From the NCBI GenBank assembly GCA_964424125.1, contig CAYRHS010000058.1, forward strand, positions 1 to 17,590: a DNA stretch of 17,590 bases. The letters are read 5' to 3'. Under the pieces are notes generated by a model. That model had not been told where the DNA came from, did no database searches, and was given only the letters and a program-made list of their open reading frames with translations. This DNA is from CAYRHS01 sp964424125 (lineage in GTDB: Bacteria > Actinomycetota > Acidimicrobiia > IMCC26256 > JAOSJL01). A program made the position numbers and the translations under genes. Positions 1-6,841 of the stretch are shown here, in pieces. The stretch's first letter is position 1, and the number at the start of each line of letters is the position of its first letter.

Positions 1-1218
1 ACGGCGGTCGACCCCGGTCGGGCCGGCGCGCTCAGCGATCGGTACGCCTCCCGAGCAGGGGTCGACAGCGTCGCGACGAATTCGGGCACTGCCAGCGAAA
101 CGGACGTCCCCGCCGTTGTTCGCATCCCGATCGAAGGCGGCGACGTCGAACGGGTCGCCTCGGGACTCGGAGTCTCCATCAGCCCCGACGGGCGCCGCCT
201 CGCCACCGTTTCACCGCGAGTCGAAGGCCCGGATCAGAACGGTGACGTCCTCGTGGTGCGTGATCTCGAGAGTGGCGAGGAGCGGGAGCTGGCTCCTCGC
301 GACTCGAGCTCCGCCATCGCGCCGTACGGTTGGGCCGCTGATTCCGAGCATTTCGCGTACGAGCTGCGGTCGATCACCTCGGGCAGCTTCGGCGAGTCGA
401 CGGAGCCCGTCGCGGAGAATCCAACGCCGCTCGAGGTCGCCCTGCTGGTCGACGACGTCGTGTCCGGCGACGACGTCCTCGACGGTGATTCGGTTGCGAA
501 GCCGGAATCTGCTTCGGTGCTGCCGATGTGGGGTGCGGGCGGACAGGTCCTGGGTCTGGACCTGCGGGGAGCCGACCTGTCCGAAACGCAAACGACGTTC
601 GCGGTGCTCGACCTGCTCTCGGGCAACAGGGAAGAGCTCGGGACGGTCGATCTCGGCGCTGTCCCGCTCGATGTCGACCGGTCGGGCGACAACGTGCTCT
701 TCACCGGGGTCCGGGGCTCGAGCCTCGAAGACCTGTTCCGCCCCACACAGGGAGGCCGGGAACCCGGCGCGTTCGTCGGCTACCTCGACGACGACGGCGA
801 GGTCCACGAGATCAGCGGCGACGTCGTGACGGCCCGCTGGGTGCCGGGCACCGAACTCGAGCCGGAGCGGCAGCCGCAAGCCGAGGAGGCTGCCCCACCG
901 ATGCCGGCCGAGGTCGTCGTGGAGCACACGGACGGGTCGATTGCGGTGCACGACTCGACGTCCGGGGAGGAGGTGCGGACGCTCGTCGAGGACGCCTCGT
1001 CGATCACGTCTCCCGCGCTCGCCGTCTCACCCAACGGCCACGACGTGTTCTACGAGGCGATACGGGTGGACGGTCCGCCCGACTCCGGGACGCAGGGACC
1101 CTCGGCGGACTCGTCCGTCACCCCAAGCGGCATCGTCCAGTGCGGCGACATCTACCGGATCCCCGCTGCGGCTCCGAGGCACCGGAGCACCTCGCCGGCG
1201 GGTCGGGTCCGATCCTGA
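1..1218 (+). pseudogene. TolB-like beta-propeller protein of anti-sigma type, N-terminal segment (5' partial, frame-broken)
   Basis: Frame 1 is open from the first base, so the real start lies upstream of the window. The product shows degenerate beta-propeller blades with SPDG/SPNG turns (SISPDGRRLA near the left edge, AVSPNGHDVF near codon 345) and blade-like phrases such as VVRDLESGEERE. It is a relative of the better preserved propeller gene at 2524–3875, whose N-terminus has an anti-sigma layout with one membrane helix, so an exported sensor or anti-sigma role is inferred. The frame ends at a TGA at 1216–1218 just after CGDIYRIP. The same protein clearly continues in frame 3 from about 1164, so one base appears to be missing near 1160–1170. 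No membrane segment is visible in the part present. Propeller homology is fairly secure; the anti-sigma role is inference. Confidence 0.6.
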
Positions 1219-1586
1219 TCAGTCCCGACGGGTCGACGCTCGTCTACACGGGGGCGAGTGAATGCGAGGGCTCGGAGTCCACGGGCAGCCAGGTCGAGAT
1301 CTTGAACCTCGCCTCGCGCGGGATCGGCGAGTACGCGAGCGAGATCGGCGTTGTCCCGATCGTCGGGGACCCCATCGAGGACGCCGTGCTGCTGTGGACG
1401 CCCCCGGGCGAGGCCGGGGTCGGCGCCGACGAGGCCCTGGGGGAGCTGAGGTTGCTCGATCCCGAGACGCTGGAGACCCGGCCGGTCACCCACGAGGAGT
1501 ACGGACGCGACGCCCCGTACGTGCAACAGACGGGACGGCTTCCCGTGTTCGCGGACGACACACTGATCACGGTCACCGTCGACGAG
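1164..1586 (+). pseudogene. Middle segment of the same propeller gene, in frame 3
   Basis: Frame 3 picks up the protein where frame 1 fails: after GSEAPEHLAGGSG comes another blade turn (LISPDGSTLVYTG) and then blade-like text with EILNLASRG, LRLLDPETLETRPV and TLITVTVD. There is no credible start codon or ribosome-binding site of its own; it reads only as the continuation of the upstream segment. Past about 1586 frame 3 turns into Arg-rich shadow sequence, and sense returns in frame 1. This is a second change of frame that restores the original phase. I annotate it as a piece of one broken gene spanning 1–2031, not as an independent gene. Confidence 0.5.
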
Positions 1587-2031
1587 CGCCGACGTCGGCA
1601 CCCAGGCGGCCGCGCTACGAGAGCTTCTCTACATGGACAACACGTTCGGCGGTCCGGGTTACCGGTTCGACCGGGTGTTCGTGGTCGACCACCCGGTGAG
1701 CGACGCGGCCGATGTCTCCGCGGGCGACGGAACCGAGGGACCGCCGTTCACCGATGACGAGCGGCAGGTGCTCCGGGAGGCGGTCGCCGACCTGGCCGAC
1801 CTCGAGGGGGTCGGCTCCGAAGACGAGGTCCCGGGCTCGGACACGTCCGCGGGCATCGTTCCGCACTCGACCGTCGTGAGCCTCGGTCCGGTGGAGTTCG
1901 CGGGCGAGACCCACGTCGGCATCGGCATGTACTGCGGGAACGTCTGCGGCGACTGGGTGACCTACGTCGTGGCCGAGACGCCTTCGGGCTGGGAGGTCAC
2001 CGGCGACACGGGGGTGGCGGCGATCTCCTAG
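1585..2031 (+). pseudogene. C-terminal segment of the first propeller gene (back in frame 1)
   Basis: Frame 1 resumes around SADVGTQAAALRELLYMDNT and runs to a TAG at 2029–2031. ELLYMDN resembles EVLYVDA in the neighbouring paralogue (about position 3606), which supports continuity with the propeller. The tail is acidic and unlike the paralogue: an Asp/Glu-rich stretch, then a globular-looking end with paired cysteines (MYCGNVCGDWVTYVV) that I do not recognise. An ATG at 1633 would allow a 132-residue product, but no Shine-Dalgarno sequence precedes it, so independent translation is doubtful. Confidence 0.5.
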
Positions 2032-2039
2032 CGAGCGTA

Positions 2040-2056
2040 CCCACAGTCCGCGTGGG
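2040..2056 (+). terminator. Weak hairpin after the first propeller gene
   Basis: CCCAC / GTGGG forms a 5-bp stem with a 7-base loop starting nine bases after the stop codon. There is no T-run. It is a possible terminator only. Confidence 0.25.
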
Positions 2057-2092
2057 CCGGTTTCCTCCCTGTCAGCCTTTTGGCCTGGTTGT

Positions 2093-2120
2093 TGTCAACC
2101 GGCGTGGTGGAGCGAGCGTC
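2093..2120 (+). promoter_or_regulatory. ECF-type promoter candidate (TGTCAA … CGTC)
   Basis: TGTCAACC at 2093–2100 is followed after 16 bases by CGTC at 2117–2120. This resembles the TGTC / CGTC pattern of several actinobacterial ECF sigma groups and sits directly upstream of an ECF sigma gene, as expected for autoregulation. The −35 half also lies within a small GGTTG/CAACC hairpin (2087–2100). Assignment rests on the pattern alone. Confidence 0.4.
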
Positions 2121-2138
2121 GGTCGGTGACGATGATCG

Positions 2139-2527
2139 GTGGTCCAGGAGGCGTTCGTCACGCTCCACGCCAAGCTCGACAAGGTCCGCGACCCCGAGCG
2201 GGTCGACGCCTACCTGCGCTCGATCGTCATGAACCTGGCCCGCTCGCGGATGCGACGGCGCCAGGTGGCCCGCAAGCACCCGCCCGAGCCGGTCCCCGAC
2301 GCGGCGGGGGCGGACGAGGGGTCGTCGTGCGCGAGGACCAACAGCAGGTCCTCGACGCACTGCGGTCCCTTCCCGCCCGCCAACGCGACTGCCTCGTGCT
2401 CCGGTACTACGAGGACATGAGCGAGGCGCAGATCGCCGACACGCTCGGCATCTCCAAGGGTTCGGTGAAGACCCACACCAGCCGCGGCATGGCCGCGCTC
2501 GGCAAGCTGCTGGAGGCCTCGGCATGA
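2139..2527 (+). pseudogene. ECF RNA polymerase sigma factor, N-terminally truncated and frameshifted
   Basis: Frame 3 from a GTG at 2139 reads VVQEAFVTLHAKL, then YLRSIVMNLARSRMRRR, which is typical sigma region 2.2–2.4 of the ECF (SigE-like actinobacterial) type. Near 2320–2335 sense moves to frame 2, which gives region 4: LDALRSLPARQRDCLVLRYY, then ADTLGISKGSVKTHTSRGM (helix-turn-helix for −35 recognition), ending in TGA at 2525–2527. The roughly 55–60 residues that should precede VVQEAF (region 2.1 and part of 2.2, contacting core polymerase) are absent; stops lie just upstream in frame 3. The stop overlaps the ATG of the anti-sigma-type gene (ATGA), the classic sigma/anti-sigma coupling. 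As written, the gene cannot make a full sigma factor; the family call itself is strong. Confidence 0.75.
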
Positions 2528-3875
2528 ACGAGCGCCATCCCCACGACACGGAAGACCGTCTGCGCGACGCGCTGTCGGCGTTCACCGAGCAGGTCGAGCC
2601 GACGGGTGACGCGTGGGCGAAGATCCGCGCCGGGGTCGAGAAGCAGGAGCGCAAGCGGCGGGTCGTGTTCTGGTCGTCGATCGCCGTCGCCGGCGCGGCG
2701 GCCGCGATCGCAGCGGCTCTGGGCATCGCGTCCGTGGGAGGCGGGCCCGAGCGGGAGGTCACGCCCGTCGCCCCCGGCGACCTCGAGTCGGGCTTCGTCG
2801 GCGTCACCGAGAACGGCGAGATCCACGCCTACACGACCGAAGGCGACGACGTCGGCGTGATCGCCGAGACCGACTGGTCGGCGGGTGCGAGCCCGACCGG
2901 CCCCATGGTCACCGTCGCGGCGGACGGCGAGACCGTGTACTTCAGCCGACCCGCGGCGGCGGACGGCTGTGCGCAAGCGGAGGCACTGGGCTCCGAGATC
3001 GCCTCGGTCCCGATCGAAGGGGGCGAACCGGAGGTCGTCGTCCCCGTCGGGGTCGCCCCCGCCGTGAGCCCCGACGGGGGCGAGTTCGCCTACCTGACGA
3101 CGCAGACTGGAGAGCAGTGTGACGACGGTGAACCGCTCGTCCTGATGGTGCGTGACCTCGCAGGCGGGAGCGAGCGCCGCGTGCCGACCGATCTCGGCGA
3201 GGGCGACGTCGCCGAGCTGCCGCGACCGATCCCGTCCGAGTACCCGTTGGCCTGGTCCCCGGACGGATCGGAGATCGCACTGAACATGCTCTTCGGCGAC
3301 CAGGAGGGATCGGGCATCGTCGTCGTCGACGTCGCGACCGGCGCCGCCCGGCAGGTCTACGCATGGGGCGAGGGAGTCGGCGGCCCCGCGGTCGCGTTCG
3401 CGGACGAGGACTCCGTGCTCGTCGACGCCTCGACGGGGCGTGGCGGTCCGGGCTCGCCGTCCACCAGGATCTGCCGGTTCCCGACCGAGGTCCAGGGGAG
3501 TCCCCCCTCCGGGGACGAGTGCCTCCTGGTCGCGAGCCTCCCGGGCTCGGAGGCCATCGGCGCGATGTCCATGCTGCCCCAGGGGAACGCGGACGAACAC
3601 GGCACGAGGTGCTCTACGTCGACGCCTCGAGGTTCGACAGCACGAATTCGCTCGGCATGGTCCGAACCGACGCCGAGCTCGTCACCCCCGAGGACAAGCC
3701 TGGTGTGCTGTTCACCACGCCGGGACCGGGTCACTTCGACGCCGATCCCGAGGCAGCCGGCGCCTGGCTGTACGTGGGGATGGACGAGCCGCTCGAGCTC
3801 CTCGCCGAGGGCGTCGTGAGCGCCGCCTGGCTCCCGGGGACGACATGGACCGACCGCGCTCCACTGGAGCCGTAG
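2524..3875 (+). pseudogene. Membrane-anchored beta-propeller anti-sigma-type protein, frameshifted near its C-terminus
   Basis: The ATG at 2524 overlaps the sigma stop. Residues about 1–46 are a charged cytosolic stretch, 47–67 form one membrane helix (WSSIAVAGAAAAIAAAL), and the rest is an extracellular beta-propeller with AVSPDGGEFAYLT and AWSPDGSEIALNM blades. This is the usual build of ECF anti-sigma factors with a TolB-like sensor domain, although no canonical HxxxCxxC zinc motif is present. Frame 1 runs to 3819, but after about 3597 (GNADE) the sensible sequence lies in frame 3 (HEVLYVDASRF … PGTTWTDRAPLEP), ending in TAG at 3873–3875. One base is apparently missing near 3598–3605. If read as written, the last ~90 residues would be replaced by Arg/Ser-rich nonsense. 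Confidence 0.7.
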
Positions 3876-3885
3876 TTGCGCTGGT

Positions 3886-3913
3886 TTGCGCGGGGTGCGA
3901 GGGGCGATACGAT
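3886..3913 (+). promoter_or_regulatory. Possible sigma-70-type promoter for the microprotein
   Basis: TTGCGC (3886–3891) and TACGAT (3908–3913) are separated by 16 bases and precede the strong ribosome-binding site of the small gene at 3940. The −35 match is mediocre; the −10 fits TANNNT. Confidence 0.35.
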
Positions 3914-3939
3914 CCGGGGCGTCAAGCGGAGGAGGGACC

Positions 3940-4014
3940 GTGAAGAAGCTGCTGCTGCTCGTGCTCGTGATCGCGATCGGCATCGTGATCGCCCAGAAGG
4001 TGCGCAGCGCCTGA
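3940..4014 (+). CDS. 24-residue membrane microprotein
   Basis: GTG at 3940 is preceded by a strong Shine-Dalgarno (GGAGGAGGG, 3929–3937). The product starts VKKLLLLVLVIAIGIVIAQK and ends VRSA: two lysines, a single 16-residue hydrophobic helix and a basic tail. This fits a single-pass membrane peptide with a short basic end on each side. It starts 65 bases after the propeller gene and has its own plausible promoter. The layout (KKLLLL plus one helix) recalls the start of small actinobacterial proteins annotated as DLW-39 family, but the DLW tail is missing, so I give no family. The ribosome-binding site and composition make a real gene likely; function unknown. Confidence 0.6.
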   Translation: MKKLLLLVLVIAIGIVIAQKVRSA

Positions 4015-4034
4015 GCCGAGGCTCAGCGCTGAGC
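4011..4034. repeat. Overlapping hairpins from three CTGAGC/GCTCAG arms
   Basis: CTGAGC-CGAG-GCTCAG-CG-CTGAGC: arm 2 can pair with arm 1 (6-bp stem, 4-base loop) or with arm 3 (part of the perfect 14-bp palindrome at 4021–4034). The first arm contains the TGA stop of the microprotein. Confidence 0.6.
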
Positions 4035-4051
4035 ACAACCTGATCGACTCC

Positions 4052-4100
4052 CAGCGGGGCGTTGCGACCGCGTGACTCGCGCGGTCCCGACGCCCCGCTG
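4052..4100. terminator. Large hairpin between convergent genes, probable bidirectional terminator
   Basis: CAGCGGGGCGT (4052–4062) pairs perfectly with ACGCCCCGCTG (4090–4100), and an inner GACCGCG/CGCGGTC stem (4066–4072 with 4080–4086) closes a 7-base loop. Only a 3-by-3 internal region interrupts the ~20-bp stem. It lies 37 bases after the microprotein stop and 7 bases from the stop of the minus-strand gene. Neither side has a clear T-run, as is common in high-GC actinobacteria. Confidence 0.65.
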
Positions 4101-4107
4101 CTGTCGT

Positions 4108-5070
4108 CTACCAGCGCTCGGACGCGTACTCGGTCGCGAACAGCGCGGGCGCGCCCCCCGTGTGCCAGAACACCACCGTGGCGTTAGCGGGTATGCGCCC
4201 GTCGCGCACCCGCGAGAACAGGCCGGCCATCGCCTTCCCCGAATACACGGGGTCGAGCACGATTCCCTCGGCGCGGGCGACAAGCCGTAATGCCTCCCGG
4301 CACCCGTCGGTGACGATCCCGTAGCCCTCGCCGAAGTGGTCGCGATCGACGATCGCCTCACCGAAGCGTGCACCGTCGGTGCGGAGGCGTTGCACGGCCG
4401 CACGCGCCATCTCGGGCACCCGCTCGCCGAGCGCGGGACGCGTGCCGACGTCGACGCCGACGACACGGGTCGACGCACCCGTGGCCGCGAGTCCGGCCAG
4501 GAGTCCCGCGTGCGTTCCTCCGCTGCCGTCGGCGACCACGATCCAATCCGGAGGGTCGGTCTGCTCGAGCAGCTCGGCGACGGCTCGTGCGTACGAGAGG
4601 ACACCAGTGGTGGACGCCCCGCCGACCGGGATGGCGAAGGGAGTGCGGCCGGCGACGCCGAGCTGTCGGGCGAGCTCGATGATCGACACCTCGACCTGGT
4701 CGTAGTCGAGCGCTTCGGTGGCGTGGACGTAGGCGCCGAGCAGCTCGTCGAGGACCAGGTTCCCGCTCGGCGCGTCGGGCAGGCCGAGCGGCACGGCCAG
4801 GTGGCATTCGAGACCCAGGTACGCGGCCGCGGCCGCGGTCATGCGGGCGTGGTTGGACTGGGGCCCGCCGCCGGTGACGAGCGCGTCGCATCCATGCGCG
4901 AGCGCCTCCGCACACAGGAATTCGAGCTTGCGCGCCTTGTTTCCTCCGAGCGCGAGCCCGGTGAGGTCGTCGCGCTTCACGAGCAGGCGCGGGCCGCCGA
5001 GCCGCTCGGTCAGGCGCTCCATGGGCTCGAGCGGCGTCGGGAGGTGCGCGAGCGGGACGCGGTCGTTCAT
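4108..5070 (-). CDS. D-cysteine desulfhydrase / ACC deaminase family PLP enzyme
   Basis: A 320-residue fold-type II PLP enzyme of normal family length. GGNKARKLE carries the PLP lysine (K45), and GGPQSNHARM places a serine (S72) at the position of the nucleophile of ACC deaminase. GSGGTHAG contacts the cofactor phosphate, and DPVYSGKAMAG and WHTGGAPALF are conserved late motifs. The family removes sulfide or ammonia from D-cysteine, ACC or related substrates (for example L-cysteate); which one cannot be told here. It is cytosolic, with no signal peptide. The ATG at 5070 overlaps the HAD phosphatase stop by ATGA, so the two are translationally coupled. The strong hairpin at 4052–4100 lies just past its stop. 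Confidence 0.85.
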   Translation of the reverse strand: MNDRVPLAHLPTPLEPMERLTERLGGPRLLVKRDDLTGLALGGNKARKLEFLCAEALAHGCDALVTGGGPQSNHARMTAAAAAYLGLECHLAVPLGLPDAPSGNLVLDELLGAYVHATEALDYDQVEVSIIELARQLGVAGRTPFAIPVGGASTTGVLSYARAVAELLEQTDPPDWIVVADGSGGTHAGLLAGLAATGASTRVVGVDVGTRPALGERVPEMARAAVQRLRTDGARFGEAIVDRDHFGEGYGIVTDGCREALRLVARAEGIVLDPVYSGKAMAGLFSRVRDGRIPANATVVFWHTGGAPALFATEYASERW

Positions 5071-6002
5071 CCGCGTCCAATCGCGGTCGCGGCCCGGCGC
5101 AGGTCACCGGTCGCCTCCGCCGTATGACGCGCCGCGTCGGTGACGTTCGCGGTGACGACTCTCACGCGTGACCAGACGCTCGCGTCCTCGCCGATCGCGG
5201 GTGGTCGGCGCTTTCGTGCTCCCTCACGGTGGCTCCACCACCACCAGGCGGCCACCCCCACGCCCGCGGCGACGACCACCGAGCTCGCGGCGATGGTCGG
5301 GCCGCGCGGCGGGACGGGGACCCGGTCGCGCAGGCGCACGGGCCGGTGGAACTCCCTGATGTCCCAGCCGTGCTCGCGCGCGTAGCGCAGGAGCTCCCGG
5401 TCGGGGTTCACCGCCGTCGGGTGCCCGACCTCCTCGAGCATTGGGACGTCGGTGATCGAGTCGCTGTACGCGTACGAGGCCGAGAGGTCGATGGCCTCGC
5501 GTTCGGCCAGCTCGCGGACGGCCGCGGCCTTGTGCTCGCCGTAGGCGTAGAAGGCGAGCTCACCCGTGTACCGTCCCTCGTCGTCGAGCTCGGCCCGCGT
5601 CGCGATGACGTCGTCGACGTCGAGGAACCGTCCGAGCGGATCCGCGATCTCGGCCGGCGCGGACGAGATCAGGACGATGCGCCGGCCGTGGAACCGATGG
5701 TGATCGATGAGCTCGAGCGCCTCGTCGTAGATGATCGGCTCGAGCACCTCGTCGAGCGTCTCTTCGACGATCGTCGCGACACGTTCGTGTTCCCAGCCAC
5801 GCGTGAGCGAGAGCATCGACTCGCGGAGCTTCTCCATCTTGTTCTCGTCCGCGCCGAGGAGCATGAACACGAGTTGGCCGTAGATCCCGTGCAGGATCGT
5901 TCGGCGCGAGAGCAGGCCCTCCTTGTAGAAGGGGCGGCCGAACGCCAGCACGGAGCTCTTGGCGATGACGGTCTTGTCGAGATCGAAGAACGCGGCTTCC
6001 AC
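5067..6002 (-). CDS. HAD-IB family phosphatase (SerB-like) with C-terminal membrane helix
   Basis: Motif I is FFDLDKTVIAKSS (D7, D9), motif II LISSAP (S113), motif III K158 in GEHKAAAV, and motif IV YSDSITDVPML (D181, D185). The cap between motifs I and II is helical, as in subclass IB phosphoserine-phosphatase-like enzymes. After the HAD core, residues ~235–256 form a hydrophobic segment ending in four tryptophans, followed by a basic, disordered-looking tail to residue 311. The enzyme is therefore probably anchored to the membrane with the catalytic domain inside. The start is the GTG at 6000–6002. An orthologue stands next to the CpaE/Tad cluster in mycobacteria (Rv3661), and the same divergent position is kept here. 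The substrate is unknown. Confidence 0.85.
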   Translation of the reverse strand: MEAAFFDLDKTVIAKSSVLAFGRPFYKEGLLSRRTILHGIYGQLVFMLLGADENKMEKLRESMLSLTRGWEHERVATIVEETLDEVLEPIIYDEALELIDHHRFHGRRIVLISSAPAEIADPLGRFLDVDDVIATRAELDDEGRYTGELAFYAYGEHKAAAVRELAEREAIDLSASYAYSDSITDVPMLEEVGHPTAVNPDRELLRYAREHGWDIREFHRPVRLRDRVPVPPRGPTIAASSVVVAAGVGVAAWWWWSHREGARKRRPPAIGEDASVWSRVRVVTANVTDAARHTAEATGDLRRAATAIGRG

Positions 6003-6011
6003 GCGAGATTG

Positions 6012-6017
6012 AGCCTA
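6012..6017 (-). promoter_or_regulatory. −10 box (TAGGCT) for the HAD phosphatase
   Basis: On the minus strand TAGGCT ends nine bases before the GTG start, with no Shine-Dalgarno between. A weak CTGACC −35 lies 18 bases upstream. Transcription would begin within a few bases of the start codon, so a leaderless or near-leaderless mRNA is likely. Confidence 0.35.
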
Positions 6018-6024
6018 TGACCCC

Positions 6025-6053
6025 TTGACACCCGCGGTCAGCGTCCGTAGGTT
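6025..6053 (+). promoter_or_regulatory. Sigma-70-type promoter of the Tad operon
   Basis: A perfect TTGACA (6025–6030), a 17-base spacer and TAGGTT (6048–6053) lie 78 bases before the GTG of the first Tad-cluster gene. This is the best consensus promoter in the window. It overlaps the upstream part of the divergent HAD promoter. Confidence 0.65.
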
Positions 6054-6130
6054 CCCGTCCGCTTCCCTCTCGCTCCCCCGACCGTTCGCGCGCGCCGTCA
6101 CGGCGTGACGCCGACGTCGGAAGGAGCGTC

Positions 6131-6841
6131 GTGCTCGTTGCATGCTGGTCGCCGAAAGGCGGCTCGGGAACGTCGGTCGTGGCGGCCGCATGTGCGCTCG
6201 TGCTCGCCCGCCAGGGTGGAGCTCGCCTCGCCGACCTCGGCGGCGACCAACCCGCCATTCTCGGCCTCGGACCCGACCCTGCGGTCGGGCTGCTCGACTG
6301 GTTGGCCGCGGGTCCCGAGGCGCCGGGTGAGGCGCTGGACCGGCTCGCGGTCGAGGTCGCTCCCGGTCTCGATCTCCTCCCTCGGGGTACGGCGGACGAG
6401 GACGCGGGACGACCGTCCCCCGAGACGGGCGCCGCGCTGGGGGTGGCGCTGCGCGACCACTCGACGCCCACGGTCGCCGATCTGGGGTCGTTGCTCTGCA
6501 GTGCTCCCGCGGCGGCGGAGGCGTTCCTCGCCGTCGCCGACGTGACCGTGGTCGTCCTCCGCGGGTGCTATCTCGCGCTGCGGGCCGGTGTCGGCGTACC
6601 TGCGTTCGGCCGGGCCGACGGGATCGCCTTCGTGAACGAGCCCGAGCGTGCGATCTCGCCCAAGCAGGTGTTGGAGATCGTCGGCCCCCGTCCCCTCGTG
6701 AAGGTCCCCGTGCGGGCGAGGATCGCCCGCCTCGTCGACGCGGGGGTGTTCCACCGTCGGCTCCCGGACGACCTGCGCCGCGCCATGACGACGCTGCTCG
6801 TGAAGATCGGCGTCCTCGACACGCCGAGGCAGGCCGCGTGA
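6131..6841 (+). CDS. CpaE/TadZ-like ParA-family protein (Rv3660c/Ssd-like)
   Basis: The GTG at 6131 follows GGAAGGAG (6119–6126). The 236-residue product begins with a deviant Walker A loop, SPKGGSGTSVVAA. The first (signature) lysine K9 is present, but the canonical P-loop lysine is replaced by threonine (KGGSGTS instead of KGGxGKT). ADLGGDQPAILGL and PTVADLGSLL match the switch and Walker B regions. The position as first gene of a Tad operon directly before tadA fits the actinobacterial CpaE-like family, which places the pilus machine in the cell; the M. tuberculosis relative is Ssd. With the P-loop lysine missing, ATP hydrolysis is probably weak or absent. The stop overlaps the tadA GTG (GTGA). 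Confidence 0.75.
   Translation: MLVACWSPKGGSGTSVVAAACALVLARQGGARLADLGGDQPAILGLGPDPAVGLLDWLAAGPEAPGEALDRLAVEVAPGLDLLPRGTADEDAGRPSPETGAALGVALRDHSTPTVADLGSLLCSAPAAAEAFLAVADVTVVVLRGCYLALRAGVGVPAFGRADGIAFVNEPERAISPKQVLEIVGPRPLVKVPVRARIARLVDAGVFHRRLPDDLRRAMTTLLVKIGVLDTPRQAA

Noticed and set aside
1150..1600. Programmed ribosomal frameshifting in the first propeller gene
   Set aside because: No slippery heptamer or conserved downstream structure was evident at either shift, and three neighbouring sites show similar breaks; mutation or sequence error is simpler.
4336..6020. Plus-strand open frames of 263 codons each, opposite the PLP enzyme and HAD phosphatase
   Set aside because: Antisense shadows; the minus-strand proteins have all catalytic motifs and coupled starts.
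6565..6837. Upstream extension of the tadA frame
   Set aside because: Overlaps the CpaE-like gene, is Arg-rich, and the GTG at 6838 gives the family length and a GTGA overlap.
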